A model generated the notes under the pieces. That model saw only the letters and a program-made list of their open reading frames with translations, was not told the origin of the DNA and searched no databases. A stretch of DNA of 64,000 bases from Acidobacteriota bacterium (GTDB taxonomy: Bacteria > Acidobacteriota > Terriglobia > UBA7540), in assembly GCA_021838785.1 (NCBI GenBank), contig JAKCCV010000002.1, positions 124,001 through 188,000 of the forward strand, in the 5' to 3' direction. The translations under genes and the position numbers were made by a program. Of the stretch, positions 37,500-44,823 are shown piece after piece. Numbering within the stretch: the stretch's first letter is position 1; each line of letters opens with the position of its first letter.

Positions 37500-38011
37500 A
37501 TACAATATGGCTGTCCTTTGTGTTGTTGCTTGTTCCGGCTTTCCCCGGCGCTTCGCGCCCCCAGGCCGCCCACACTCTCCGGCTCGAGACCGGGCGACCT
37601 TTTGATGCGGCATTGCCCCGCGATTTCTATCTCCAAGGCAACGCCATCCCGACCGAAAAGCGAAATGCGGCGCTTGTGATAACTCCTTCCGGAAAGCAAC
37701 TGCTCTTCGCTCTCTTGGATACGAGTGGGTATAGCTCCCAAATTCAGCAAAAATACATTGGCATGATCATTGCCGAGGGGCGTGCCTCCGTTGGAACAGC
37801 TTCCCTAAAAGTTGGAAGCTATGGGTTCGGGCTAACAACGAAAGAAGATAAGACATATTTCAACATCTATGATCAGGGTGGGACAAAAATGGCTTCTTGC
37901 CTAATGGAGAACGATGCACAACTTAAGGCGCCGCGACCGCTTCAAGTGGTTCTGGCCAGGGACGGCACCGCGCGCCTCTACATCGGCAGGGAGTGGGTTC
38001 GAATCAAGTAA
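37496..38011 (+). CDS. Exported protein of unknown function, 171 aa
   Basis: A signal peptide (about residues 1-26, WLSFVLLLVPAFPGAS) precedes a soluble beta-rich domain with repeated Gly and aromatic residues (KVGSYGFGLTTKEDKTYF). Not recognised. ATG overlaps the stop of the PIG-L gene (ATGA) and has GGAGG 9 bp upstream, so the two are probably translated from one mRNA. Confidence 0.65.
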   Translation: MNTIWLSFVLLLVPAFPGASRPQAAHTLRLETGRPFDAALPRDFYLQGNAIPTEKRNAALVITPSGKQLLFALLDTSGYSSQIQQKYIGMIIAEGRASVGTASLKVGSYGFGLTTKEDKTYFNIYDQGGTKMASCLMENDAQLKAPRPLQVVLARDGTARLYIGREWVRIK

Positions 38012-38096
38012 TCGCCTTTGCAAAAACAACCCCTTCCACGGGGCGCACGGGATAAAGCCCAAGGGGATTCAACCCGAAAGCAAGCCATCGAGCCCA

Positions 38097-39122
38097 ATGA
38101 TAACGTTATCCGCAACAGGCAGGCCGTTGCCAAACAGTGCAAGATACCGCGCTTCAGCCTGGAGAGCCGTGATCGGTGTTGCGTTGAGCCTCGTGTTGTT
38201 TTCCGCCACGTCAGAATCGAAGACCAGACCCAAAAAAACAGAACCGTTTTTCAAAATCTCCGGCATCGTCACTGCAATTACTCCCAGCCGGATTACGATC
38301 CAGGGAACCCAAGGAGGGCCGGTCACGCTGGTGACCTCTCGGGATTATCGCGACGAGGTTGCCTTTGGCTCTGACGTCGAGGCGCGCTATGCGCTAGAGC
38401 GAGGCATCAAGGTCCTCGAGTCACTGACGCCGCCGCTCGAGAGCTTATTTGTCCCGGCCTACGAGATTCGGCGGGAGATTCACACCGTCATCGTCCTGCC
38501 CGATTCGAGGGTCGAGGGGTCCGGCGAATTTTTTGATGCAATGGAACATTACCTCCGCTCCGAATTCGGCTGGTATGTCAAGCCGCGCGTGCTGGCCGAG
38601 GAAGCCCGACGGTATGCGGAGCGGACCCAATCCACCCTTAATCTGATTAACCCGAAAACGGGCGCCGTGAACATTTCCCGATATACACCCAGCCGGCACG
38701 ACCTCATCCGCCAAATCGCCGCGGTGACTCGCGTGGATGCGGTTTTGGATGCCCGGCTCGTCGTGCACTCGGCGCTCCTGGATGCACGCCATCGCGTGGC
38801 CATTTGGGACGGCTACAAGGAATTCGCCAGCGACCGACCCGGCACCGGCCTGGGCCGCATGGCGCCCTTTCCCGTCAAGGCCGAGATTCCTGCCACGACG
38901 CTTGAGGTCACACTCTGGAACTCGCAGGGCAAGCCCCTTTGGAGCCGACGGCGCGGATTCGCCGTTCTTTATGTCGAGGAGGGATTACTGGGCAAACTGC
39001 GACCGTGGCCGCTGGAGGATGCACTGCAAAACAAGGCGGCGGTGAACGAATGGTTCAACTCGTTCTTCGCCCCACTGCGCGCCTCGGCGGAGCGCCGCTC
39101 CGCAAACCCTGATCAGCGCTGA
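38097..39122 (+). CDS. Exported or membrane-anchored protein of unknown function, 341 aa
   Basis: A hydrophobic N-terminal segment (about residues 21-37, AWRAVIGVALSLVLFS) is followed by a beta-rich part with KISGIVTAITPSRITIQ (about 55-71), resembling small OB-like or DUF5666-type strands, and then a larger mixed domain (IHTVIVLPDSRVEGSGEFFD to the end). Family not recognised. The ATG has no clear ribosome site. It lies 85 bp after the preceding unknown exported gene and ends about 220 bp before the integrated element. Confidence 0.6.
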   Translation: MITLSATGRPLPNSARYRASAWRAVIGVALSLVLFSATSESKTRPKKTEPFFKISGIVTAITPSRITIQGTQGGPVTLVTSRDYRDEVAFGSDVEARYALERGIKVLESLTPPLESLFVPAYEIRREIHTVIVLPDSRVEGSGEFFDAMEHYLRSEFGWYVKPRVLAEEARRYAERTQSTLNLINPKTGAVNISRYTPSRHDLIRQIAAVTRVDAVLDARLVVHSALLDARHRVAIWDGYKEFASDRPGTGLGRMAPFPVKAEIPATTLEVTLWNSQGKPLWSRRRGFAVLYVEEGLLGKLRPWPLEDALQNKAAVNEWFNSFFAPLRASAERRSANPDQR

Positions 39123-39245
39123 TGTAACCCCAAGTTTTGACGCGGGACAGAAAATGATAGCCGCTTGGCGTGCCGACTCTGCATGCGACGGGAAAGGCGC
39201 AGACATAACGCTGACCCAGAATAATTTCGAGGTCCGATAACAGAA

Positions 39246-39283
39246 GGCGGAGCGGTGGCGTCGGACGAAGTCCTTCCTCCGCC
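39246..39283. terminator. Stem-loop after the 341-aa exported protein gene
   Basis: GGCGGAG (39246-39252) pairs with CTCCGCC (39277-39283), with a nested GGAC-GAA-GTCC hairpin in the loop. No T-tract follows, so termination is only one possible role. Confidence 0.3.
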
Positions 39284-39330
39284 CCAACACGACGGCCTGA
39301 AAAAATCCGAGCCAACCCCGGACCCTGTGC

Positions 39331-39336
39331 CATAAT
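39331..39336 (+). promoter_or_regulatory. Stranded -10 box of the original tRNA-Leu promoter
   Basis: CATAAT lies 9 bp before the first base of the truncated tRNA copy (39346), the right place for a tRNA promoter. It now leads into the element rather than into an intact tRNA. No convincing -35 was found. Confidence 0.35.
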
Positions 39337-39341
39337 AGGGA

Positions 39342-39385
39342 TTTTGCTGGAGTGGCGGAATTGGCAGACGCAGCAGACTCAAAAT
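39342..39385 (+). repeat. attL: truncated 5' half of tRNA-Leu
   Basis: It is identical over 44 bp to 44835-44878. It covers 4 bp upstream of the tRNA plus tRNA bases 1-40, ending within the anticodon loop. The sequence after it does not complete a tRNA, so this copy is a relic, not a gene. Confidence 0.92.
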
Positions 39386-39517
39386 GGGTATTCGGGCATT
39401 TTGCACCATTCCGCACTGAAACGCAGTACAAGGAAAATCGTCAGTATTCATGCGGCTTTGACGCACTCCGTCCTTTGCAGGCTCGCGCACGGCTCCGCAC
39501 GGAAATGTAAAGCCAAG

Positions 39518-39536
39518 TGACACCAGAACTGACACC
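39518..39536 (+). repeat. Left TGACACC doublet (candidate arm-type integrase site)
   Basis: TGACACC-AGAAC-TGACACC, two direct heptamers spaced 12 bp start to start. The same 19-bp arrangement with one mismatch occurs at 44744-44762 near the other end. It lies 133 bp inside the 44-bp core repeat. Confidence 0.6.
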
Positions 39537-39561
39537 ACTTTGTGTCATAAAGCGTCTAGGG

Positions 39562-39679
39562 GGTGAGCATTTGTGGTTCAGAGGATTCCCTTGCCGAGCC
39601 GGAGAGAATCGCACAGCGGGCAATTCTGCGCAATGGTGGGGCCATCCTACACGATGACCCGGTGAGCATTCGTGGTTCA
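39562..39679 (+). repeat. Pair of 19-bp direct repeats
   Basis: GGTGAGCATTTGTGGTTCA at 39562-39580 recurs at 39661-39679 with one T-to-C change. Starts are 99 bp apart. Function unknown; binding sites for an element-encoded protein are plausible. Confidence 0.6.
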
Positions 39680-39942
39680 AAGGGTCGCTCTTAAGCAGCT
39701 TGACCCATCCGCAAGTTTTTGCAAAAAAATCTGAAAAAATGGCGTGCAAAAAATGCGCGAAAAATCCCCAAAGCTCGCAGGGCAAAGATTTTAGCGGGCG
39801 TGAAGGACTTTACACGAAACCCGCTTGTTCAGGCACTTCCGTGAAGCCGCCACGATCAAAGGGGATGCGGGCCGAGACGAGAAGGGCCAGGCAGCGGCAC
39901 GGAGCCTCGCCAAAATCGCGGGTCACGATTGCCTTACCGAGG

Positions 39943-40158
39943 CTATCCCCGCTTGAACTTTTGGCCGCACGTTATACAGCGGACTTCGTCGGCCGGGGCG
40001 AGCAGGGATGCAACCCCGAACAAAACTTTACGCGCCGTGGAACGGACGGCCTCAAACTGAGTGCCGTTGCAATTCGGGCAGTGTAAATTTCCTGCCTCGT
40101 CGCGGCGCGCCACTTCTGTGAATTTTCGGTCCTCGAGTCTCCGCCAGTCATCGCTCAT
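39943..40158 (-). CDS. Small zinc-ribbon protein, 71 aa
   Basis: Two C-x2-C pairs (CPNC at about residues 27-30 and CITC at about 60-63) separated by 30 residues form a probable zinc ribbon. The N-terminus is charged. ATG is preceded by GAGGGGG 7 bp upstream. It is the last minus-strand gene of the element. A nucleic-acid-binding or accessory role is likely but unproven. Confidence 0.6.
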   Translation of the reverse strand: MSDDWRRLEDRKFTEVARRDEAGNLHCPNCNGTQFEAVRSTARKVLFGVASLLAPADEVRCITCGQKFKRG

Positions 40159-40299
40159 GTTTATCCCCCTCTACGAAGTTGTTTTCTCCGCCCGCAAGCC
40201 CGGAAAGCGCCCTTTTCATTTTGCCCCCCCACCACACACCGCCAGATTATACACTCACTTGCCCTTCGCGGCGTCACGCTCACCTCAACAAACTTTCCG

Positions 40300-40521
40300 T
40301 TGTCATCCTTCACGCCGCCCGCCGTGGCCATTCGTCAACTCGACGCTGCGATTGGGCAACTGTCGGAACTGCGGATGGAATTTCTCTCCGCTGGCAAGAC
40401 GGTGGATGTTGAGGCGAAGGCGCTCACGGAACCCAGGTGGCGAGACACAACCGGGCCGAAATCGGAATGGCCGGAAGTCTCAGTCGAAACCTTTGTGATC
40501 GCGGAATCGGACGGGGCGTAA
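40300..40521 (+). CDS. Possible 73-aa protein in the element
   Basis: A TTG-started frame with protein-like composition (IRQLDAAIGQLSELRMEFLS) but no ribosome site or recognised family. It lies opposite to the neighbouring genes. A 56-aa minus-strand frame (40332 down to about 40165) overlaps it and is about equally plausible. The rest of 40159-40541 holds a minus-strand TATAAT near 40248, possibly a promoter for the zinc-ribbon gene. Confidence 0.25.
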   Translation: MSSFTPPAVAIRQLDAAIGQLSELRMEFLSAGKTVDVEAKALTEPRWRDTTGPKSEWPEVSVETFVIAESDGA

Positions 40522-40541
40522 GGTTGCTGCCGCGCCAGCGG

Positions 40542-41102
40542 TTAGAACGGGATGTCATCATCCGAAACTTCCACGCCGTGAGCGTTGACGAAGGCTCCAG
40601 GCCTTTCGACGATGGACGCCGCTGTGGAATCGAGGAAGCGAATCAGTTCCGCCGCCGTGGAGTTTTCGAGCGTGTCAAGCGCCGCTTCGATTGGGGGCCT
40701 CGACTGATAGACAACGGCGAGGGTATCCCACGCCTTCGGGTCATCGGCTCCTTGCTCGTGCGCCAGTAACTCAGCGCGTCCAAGTAAGCGAAGCTCTTCG
40801 CGTAAGTCAAGCTGGCGCTGGTGGACTTTGGCATACAGCGTCCGCGCCGCCTTGCTCGCCCGTTCGCGCCTTCGGCATTGCTCGCGGTACTCCGCCGAAG
40901 GAAGCCGCCGGTAGATGCCAAGCTCTTTTTCGAGCGTGGTGACGTTTCCTTTCCAATGGCACTTGTGGCAGTAAAACGCCTTTTCCGAATGCGTGATCGT
41001 CCGCAAGCCGCCGCACTTCGGGCAATCGTGACGGTTGCCGCGCGGCCTCGCGCCCGCTTGCTCGATCAAACCCACAATGCCGGATTCGATTGCTGTGCTC
41101 AT
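40542..41102 (-). CDS. Zinc-finger protein resembling the primase CHC2-type N-terminus
   Basis: A 186-aa protein. Cys27-x2-Cys30 and Cys45-x2-Cys48 (CPKCGG and CHKCHWKG) resemble the CHC2/zinc-ribbon module with which DnaG-type primases and plasmid or phage replication proteins bind DNA. No TOPRIM or primase catalytic domain follows, only a long charged helical region. ATG overlaps the stop of the upstream 118-aa gene. Probably works with the RepA-like ATPase in element replication. Confidence 0.7.
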   Translation of the reverse strand: MSTAIESGIVGLIEQAGARPRGNRHDCPKCGGLRTITHSEKAFYCHKCHWKGNVTTLEKELGIYRRLPSAEYREQCRRRERASKAARTLYAKVHQRQLDLREELRLLGRAELLAHEQGADDPKAWDTLAVVYQSRPPIEAALDTLENSTAAELIRFLDSTAASIVERPGAFVNAHGVEVSDDDIPF

Positions 41103-41455
41103 TGCACCTTGCCTTTCGGCTGCCAGCGTTCAAGCCACGCCTTCCATTCCGGCGAAGCCTTCGGCGGATGAATGAACCGCTCCCGCCCGTCAATGACGCC
41201 GACCGAGTAGCAGCCCGCGCAAACCTCTGGGCCGGGGCATTGCGGGCTACGCGAAGGCGGCTCCGGGGTGTCGCAAGAGTGTTGCATCGTGGCATCGTGT
41301 GTCGCATCCCTCTGCAACACGTCATCTGGGGCAGTGTTGCAGGCTTGTCGCGCCGCCGTGTTGCGCTCCAACACTCCGACCGCAAGGGTTTTAAGGCTAC
41401 CGTGTTGCGCGAGTGTTGCTGCCTCTTGTCGCACCTTTTCGGCTCCATGTCGCAC
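41099..41455 (-). CDS. Element protein of unknown function, 118 aa, Cys-rich
   Basis: The N-terminal 75 residues are low in pattern. The C-terminal part has CPGPEVCAGC (about 77-86) and a Trp-rich end (PEWKAWLERWQPKGK). ATG at 41455 lies 34 bp after the RepA stop and the gene overlaps the next by four bases (ATGA), placing it in the replication operon. Not recognised; the Cys cluster may bind zinc. Confidence 0.55.
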   Translation of the reverse strand: MRHGAEKVRQEAATLAQHGSLKTLAVGVLERNTAARQACNTAPDDVLQRDATHDATMQHSCDTPEPPSRSPQCPGPEVCAGCYSVGVIDGRERFIHPPKASPEWKAWLERWQPKGKVQ

Positions 41456-41489
41456 TGTTGCACAGCCTTGGACGCGAAACGTGCGACAC

Positions 41490-42512
41490 TCAGTCTTTTG
41501 CCGCCCCTTTGCGGGCCAGCGTCCGGTAAACCGTGGAGCGGTTCACGCGCAATTCCTCGGCAATCTCTCTCTTGCCCATCCCATCCTCGGCCAGCTTCAC
41601 AATGCGCTGGGTGAGCGTTTCTTCGACAGGTCGGGCCGCCCATGTGACGCCGCCGCCCTCTGTCCCGACTAACTCTGCCTCCAAGGGCACAAACTCCGCG
41701 CACAGGCCACGGCTTTTTTCGATGTGCAGCTCAAACCGGGCGCGCTTGTGCGGCTGGTACTCTGCCGGCGGGCGAAGCGCCAGGACAGAATCGAGCAAGT
41801 CTTCTCGCTTGCTTGTGCCTCGTTGTGCTCCGCCCTTGCCAGCGTGGTGGAGAAAAAGCACGGAACGGCCAGCCACTCGTTGCGCAAGCGCCCACTCGGC
41901 AACAGGCAGCCAGGACTCCGCATCGTTTTCCCGGCCTTCACCTCGCACCAGACTCGAAAGAGAATCCACGATAATTAGTTTCGTCTCCTCCGGGATCACC
42001 TCACTGAGAGCAGCCTGTCCGCCGAAGGTAGCAAGGTCGGGCATGGACCCTTTCTGTAAGTCCGGCGTGATGATGTTGAGCATCCCCGGCTCCGGTTCGC
42101 GGTCAGAACCCCGGACAATACCCGCGATCCTCTCCTGCAACGGCGCGGCCAACATCTCGCCGTCCAGGTAGAGAACTTTCCGCGCTTTCGGAGTCCGCCA
42201 GCCCAGGATGCCGCCGCCGCTGGCAACGGCGTAGCCAATCGCCAGAGCAAGGTAGGTTTTCCCCGTGCCCCGTTTCCCATAAATCATCGCAAGCCCCTGA
42301 CAAGGGAGCCACGGTTCGAGCATCATTTCCCGAGGCGGGATGTCCATCGTAAGAAACGAATGCACGTCTGTAACGCGCAGTGGCTCGCGCTTCGGCTTGT
42401 CTGCGTTGACCTTCGCCGGGTCGCCACCCGATAAAATGCGCTCGACAAGGCCGGGATCGGCGAGCAATCCCCTCTCGAACTGGCGGACTTGCTCTGGCAG
42501 GTGGTCACTCAT
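41490..42512 (-). CDS. RepA-like AAA/RecA-fold ATPase with C-terminal HTH
   Basis: A 340-aa protein of the RepA/DnaB-KaiC helicase type: Walker A GKRGTGKTYLALA (about 77-89), Walker B KLIIVDSLSSLVRG (about 178-191), and a sensor-like FLHHAGKGG (about 218). The last 40 residues hold a resolvase-like HTH (MGKREIAEELRVNRSTVYRT, about 311-330). Such proteins are replicative helicases of small plasmids and phage satellites. Its ATG overlaps the stop of the HTH gene upstream (ATGA). It is the key evidence that the element can replicate. Confidence 0.8.
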   Translation of the reverse strand: MSDHLPEQVRQFERGLLADPGLVERILSGGDPAKVNADKPKREPLRVTDVHSFLTMDIPPREMMLEPWLPCQGLAMIYGKRGTGKTYLALAIGYAVASGGGILGWRTPKARKVLYLDGEMLAAPLQERIAGIVRGSDREPEPGMLNIITPDLQKGSMPDLATFGGQAALSEVIPEETKLIIVDSLSSLVRGEGRENDAESWLPVAEWALAQRVAGRSVLFLHHAGKGGAQRGTSKREDLLDSVLALRPPAEYQPHKRARFELHIEKSRGLCAEFVPLEAELVGTEGGGVTWAARPVEETLTQRIVKLAEDGMGKREIAEELRVNRSTVYRTLARKGAAKD

Positions 42513-42736
42513 TCCGGCCTCGCGCTTTCCGCATCGGCCACGCGCGGGCGGGTCGCGTGGTCGCGCCGCGCGAATTCCTGCAACGCGCGCGCGGGAATTA
42601 GCGTCCGCCGGCCGATTTTCCGGGCGGGCAATTGCTTAAGGCGAATGAGGTTTTCGATTGTCCGAACGCAGACGCTTAGTGATCGTGCTGCATCGCGCTT
42701 TGACACGAGGATTTTTGGTTCGTTGATGGTGTCCAT
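42509..42736 (-). CDS. Excisionase/MerR-like helix-turn-helix protein
   Basis: A 75-aa DNA-binding protein of the HTH_17 (excisionase family) type: VSKRDAARSLSVCVRTIENL (about 11-30) is the HTH, followed by the wing GRRTLIPARALQEF. In mobile elements such proteins act as excisionase or as operon regulator. The ATG at 42736 is chosen; the frame is open 124 codons further upstream but across a palindrome and the next gene. It leads the repA operon. Confidence 0.75.
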   Translation of the reverse strand: MDTINEPKILVSKRDAARSLSVCVRTIENLIRLKQLPARKIGRRTLIPARALQEFARRDHATRPRVADAESARPE

Positions 42737-42770
42737 GCGCGGAGAATGGCACCGAAGCGCGCCGATGCAT

Positions 42771-42808
42771 AGGACATCTGCCTGCTTTTTTTTGCAGGCA
42801 AATGTCCT
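42771..42808. repeat. Large palindrome between the 198-aa gene and the HTH gene
   Basis: AGGACAT-C-TGCCTGC (42771-42785), eight T (42786-42793), then GCAGGCA-A-ATGTCCT (42794-42808). Fourteen of fifteen positions pair. It sits in the leader of the HTH-repA operon and just beyond the 198-aa gene stop. It has no trailing T-tract in either direction, so an operator or replication origin is more likely than a simple terminator. Confidence 0.75.
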
Positions 42809-42809
42809 G

Positions 42810-43406
42810 TTACTGATTGCTGGTAGGCTTTTGGGGGTTGGAAGGTTTCGGCGTGCTTTCTCGAAACTTTTCGCAAAACACCTTGACGAAAGCCTCATGC
42901 CGCTCCCGCCATCTGCGGTGCGTAGCAGAATCGAATTTCCCCAAGACGGCGGACACTTCTGGATCGTGATAGCTCCCGGTGGCGAAAAGTACGTACCCTG
43001 CGAGGATGGCTTCGGGCATTCCCTCAGATTTCTGCGTGATGGCACTGGGCTTGCCCTTAGAGTCCGGAGTGCCGCTGTACAGAGCAACGCTCTCAAATTG
43101 ATCCGCAAAGGCCCGTATCAGGTGTGGAAGGTCAGGGTAGGGCGGTGGGCCGTTGAAAAGCGTTGCCATGTTTCCAGCGAACGTACTCATTAGCCCTTGG
43201 ATGTCGCCAGCGGCCTTACGAATAGTGGCGAGCTTGGCCCGAATCTCGCGTTGCTCGCCCCCCAGAGTCTCCAACTGGGAAGGGTCTGGCTTTGCTTCCC
43301 GCGCCCCCTCTATGAGGCTCGAAAGGGTCTGCCGGTCACAGCCCCAAGAAACCAAGTTGAGGAACTCAGGAGATGGACTTTCCGGGTTCGGCTTGGTGCG
43401 CTTCAT
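42810..43406 (-). CDS. Element protein of unknown function, 198 aa
   Basis: Mostly helical, with a predicted coiled coil around residues 45-75 (LGGEQREIRAKLATIRKAAG) and a polar Pro/Ser/Lys tail. It starts with a charged, HTH-like stretch (LNLVSWGCDRQTLSSLIEGA, about 16-35), so a regulator role is possible but not shown. ATG at 43406 follows a minus-strand promoter within the divergent control region shared with the integrase operon. Not recognised. Confidence 0.55.
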   Translation of the reverse strand: MKRTKPNPESPSPEFLNLVSWGCDRQTLSSLIEGAREAKPDPSQLETLGGEQREIRAKLATIRKAAGDIQGLMSTFAGNMATLFNGPPPYPDLPHLIRAFADQFESVALYSGTPDSKGKPSAITQKSEGMPEAILAGYVLFATGSYHDPEVSAVLGKFDSATHRRWRERHEAFVKVFCEKFRESTPKPSNPQKPTSNQ

Positions 43407-43421
43407 TGCATTAAAATACCA

Positions 43422-43452
43422 CTTGACAAACCTGCCCGTCAAGATGTATATT
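43422..43452 (+). promoter_or_regulatory. Divergent promoter with inverted-repeat operator
   Basis: Plus strand: TTGACA (43423-43428), 18-bp spacer, TATATT (43447-43452), reading to the integrase operon. The inverted repeat CTTGAC (43422-43427) / GTCAAG (43438-43443) makes each arm a -35 box: on the minus strand TTGACG (43442-43437) with TATTTT at 18 bp spacing reads to the 198-aa gene. The two promoters overlap. Confidence 0.6.
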
Positions 43453-43468
43453 TCTTAGCGGGTAAGTT

Positions 43469-43627
43469 ATGCGAAAGGACGCCGACAAAATGATTCGGGA
43501 ATATCTGGCGAAGATGGGAAGGAAGGGCGGCAACGCCCGCGCCGCCAAGTATGACAAGGCCACTTTAAGCCGATGGGCCAGGCTCGGCGGAAGGCCGCCG
43601 AAGAAAGGAAACCGTCATGGAAACTGA
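43469..43627 (+). CDS. Small basic protein, 52 aa, upstream of the integrase
   Basis: A short Lys/Arg-rich protein with GRKGGNARAAKY (about 17-28) and ARLGGRPPKK (about 38-47), reminiscent of KGG-type or AT-hook-like small DNA-binding proteins. It follows the strong promoter by about 17 bp and its stop (43625-43627) overlaps the integrase start by 11 bp, indicating coupling. It could assist recombination or regulate the operon. No family assigned with certainty. Confidence 0.6.
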   Translation: MRKDADKMIREYLAKMGRKGGNARAAKYDKATLSRWARLGGRPPKKGNRHGN

Positions 43628-44822
43628 AACGGCAGAACTGACAACCGTTCGGAGCCATCAGACAGCGAAGCTACGCCGCAAATCTCAGGGCGTGTTCGAG
43701 AAGGTTCCCGGCTCCGGGATTTGGTGGATTCGATACGCCGATGCGTCTGGCCGTCTGCGCCGCGAGAAGGCGGGCACACGCGGCATGGCCGTCATGCTTT
43801 ACCGGAAGCGCAAAATGCAGGCGTTACAGGGGAAGAAACTGCCAGAGACGATCAGGCGCAAAGCGGTCCTGTTCCGCGATCTCGTCGAGGATGCTGTGAC
43901 CTATGCCAGAGAGCATCACCAGACGAATCGGGAGCGCGACTACCGTGCCGACTTGCTGGTTGAATTGTTGGGCGAGCGCCCCGCCGACTCGATAACGCCG
44001 CAAGAGATTGACCGCCAACTTTCCAAAGTGGCGCGAGAGCGGGAATGGAAACCAGCGTCCTACAATCGGTTCAAGGCGTTCGTTTCTCTGGCCTACCGGC
44101 TCGGAATCGAGAATGACAAGGTGAGCGTCAACCCGGCCCGGCTGGTGCGCCGCCGCCGTGAGGATAACGCTCGCATCCGATGGCTTTCCGCTCAGGAAGA
44201 AAGCAGGCTTCGCGCCGTGATTCAGGCGGATTATCCGGGCGAGCTACCCGCTTTTGACTTGGCGTTGCACACGGGCATGAGACGGTCAGAGCAATATCGC
44301 CTCACGTGGGAATGTGTTGACTTGGAGCGCCGCCAGATCACGATTCCCCGCTCCAAGCATGGCGGCATTCGGTACATTCCACTGGACAACACCGCCGTGG
44401 AAGCCTTGCTCCGTCTCCGGGCCCGCGGCAAAGGAACCGGGCCGGTCATGGTGCTGGCGGAATCAGGCCACGGGTATGAAGTGGGCCATGCTCTCTCGAC
44501 GCCGAAGGAGTGGTTTAAGGCTGCCGTCACCAAAGCCGGAATCGCCGACTTTACTTGGCACTGTCTCCGGCACACCTTCGCCAGTAGGCTTGTGATGGCC
44601 GGGATTGACCTGCGGAAGGTTCAAGAGCTAATGGGCCACAAGACTATCGCCATGACCTGCCGGTACGCTCACCTTGCCCCTCAATGTCTCCAGGACGCTG
44701 TGAGCAAGCTGGACGGTTGGGGCGTCAAAACTGGAAATGAAACTGACACCAAAACTGACACCGTGGCTTTCGAGGGTTCCGATAATCGCCCGGTTGACTA
44801 TCGGCAAGTCGCTGTGCAATAG
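43617..44822 (+). CDS. int: Tyrosine recombinase (integrase) of the element
   Basis: A 401-aa phage-type integrase. N-terminal arm-binding part to about residue 70, SAM-like core-binding domain about 80-180, catalytic domain 195-370. Catalytic residues are visible: Arg222 (HTGMRRSEQ), His315 and Arg318 (HCLRHTFAS), His341 (LMGHKT) and Tyr350 (CRYAHL). The C-terminal tail is rich in TDT because the DNA there holds the right TGACACC doublet. ATG at 43617 with AAGGAA upstream. Its stop is 16 bp before the tRNA-Leu, the usual position of a tRNA-targeting integrase. Confidence 0.95.
   Translation: METETAELTTVRSHQTAKLRRKSQGVFEKVPGSGIWWIRYADASGRLRREKAGTRGMAVMLYRKRKMQALQGKKLPETIRRKAVLFRDLVEDAVTYAREHHQTNRERDYRADLLVELLGERPADSITPQEIDRQLSKVAREREWKPASYNRFKAFVSLAYRLGIENDKVSVNPARLVRRRREDNARIRWLSAQEESRLRAVIQADYPGELPAFDLALHTGMRRSEQYRLTWECVDLERRQITIPRSKHGGIRYIPLDNTAVEALLRLRARGKGTGPVMVLAESGHGYEVGHALSTPKEWFKAAVTKAGIADFTWHCLRHTFASRLVMAGIDLRKVQELMGHKTIAMTCRYAHLAPQCLQDAVSKLDGWGVKTGNETDTKTDTVAFEGSDNRPVDYRQVAVQ
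44744..44762 (+). repeat. Right TGACACC doublet (candidate arm-type integrase site)
   Basis: TGACACC-AAAAC-TGACACC, the counterpart of 39518-39536, in the same orientation and spacing. It lies in the 3' end of the integrase gene, 72 bp before the core repeat. Confidence 0.6.
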
Positions 44823-44823
44823 T
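44794..44823 (+). promoter_or_regulatory. Candidate replacement promoter for tRNA-Leu
   Basis: TTGACT (44794-44799), an 18-bp spacer and AATAGT (44818-44823; 4 of 6 to consensus), inside the last codons of the integrase gene. The predicted start is about 44830, nine bases before the tRNA. Confidence 0.45.

Larger units (their letters stand above)
39386..39942. other. Left non-coding arm of the element
   Basis: About 560 bp with no supported gene. It contains the left TGACACC doublet (39518-39536), a nearby inverted TGTGTCA (39541-39547), and two copies of a 19-bp repeat (39562-39580 and 39661-39679). The content suggests recombinase, accessory-protein or replication-protein binding sites. 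Confidence 0.55.

Noticed and set aside
39346-39420. A second tRNA-Leu gene
   Set aside because: Only the first 40 bases match. What follows cannot form the variable arm, T arm or acceptor stem, so it is an attachment-site relic.
39700-40086. 128-aa plus-strand frame in the left arm of the element
   Set aside because: Its second half is the complement of the zinc-ribbon gene, and the first half has poor coding character.
40542-41102. Complete DnaG-type primase in the element
   Set aside because: Only the zinc-binding start resembles primase; there is no TOPRIM or catalytic primase domain in its 186 residues.
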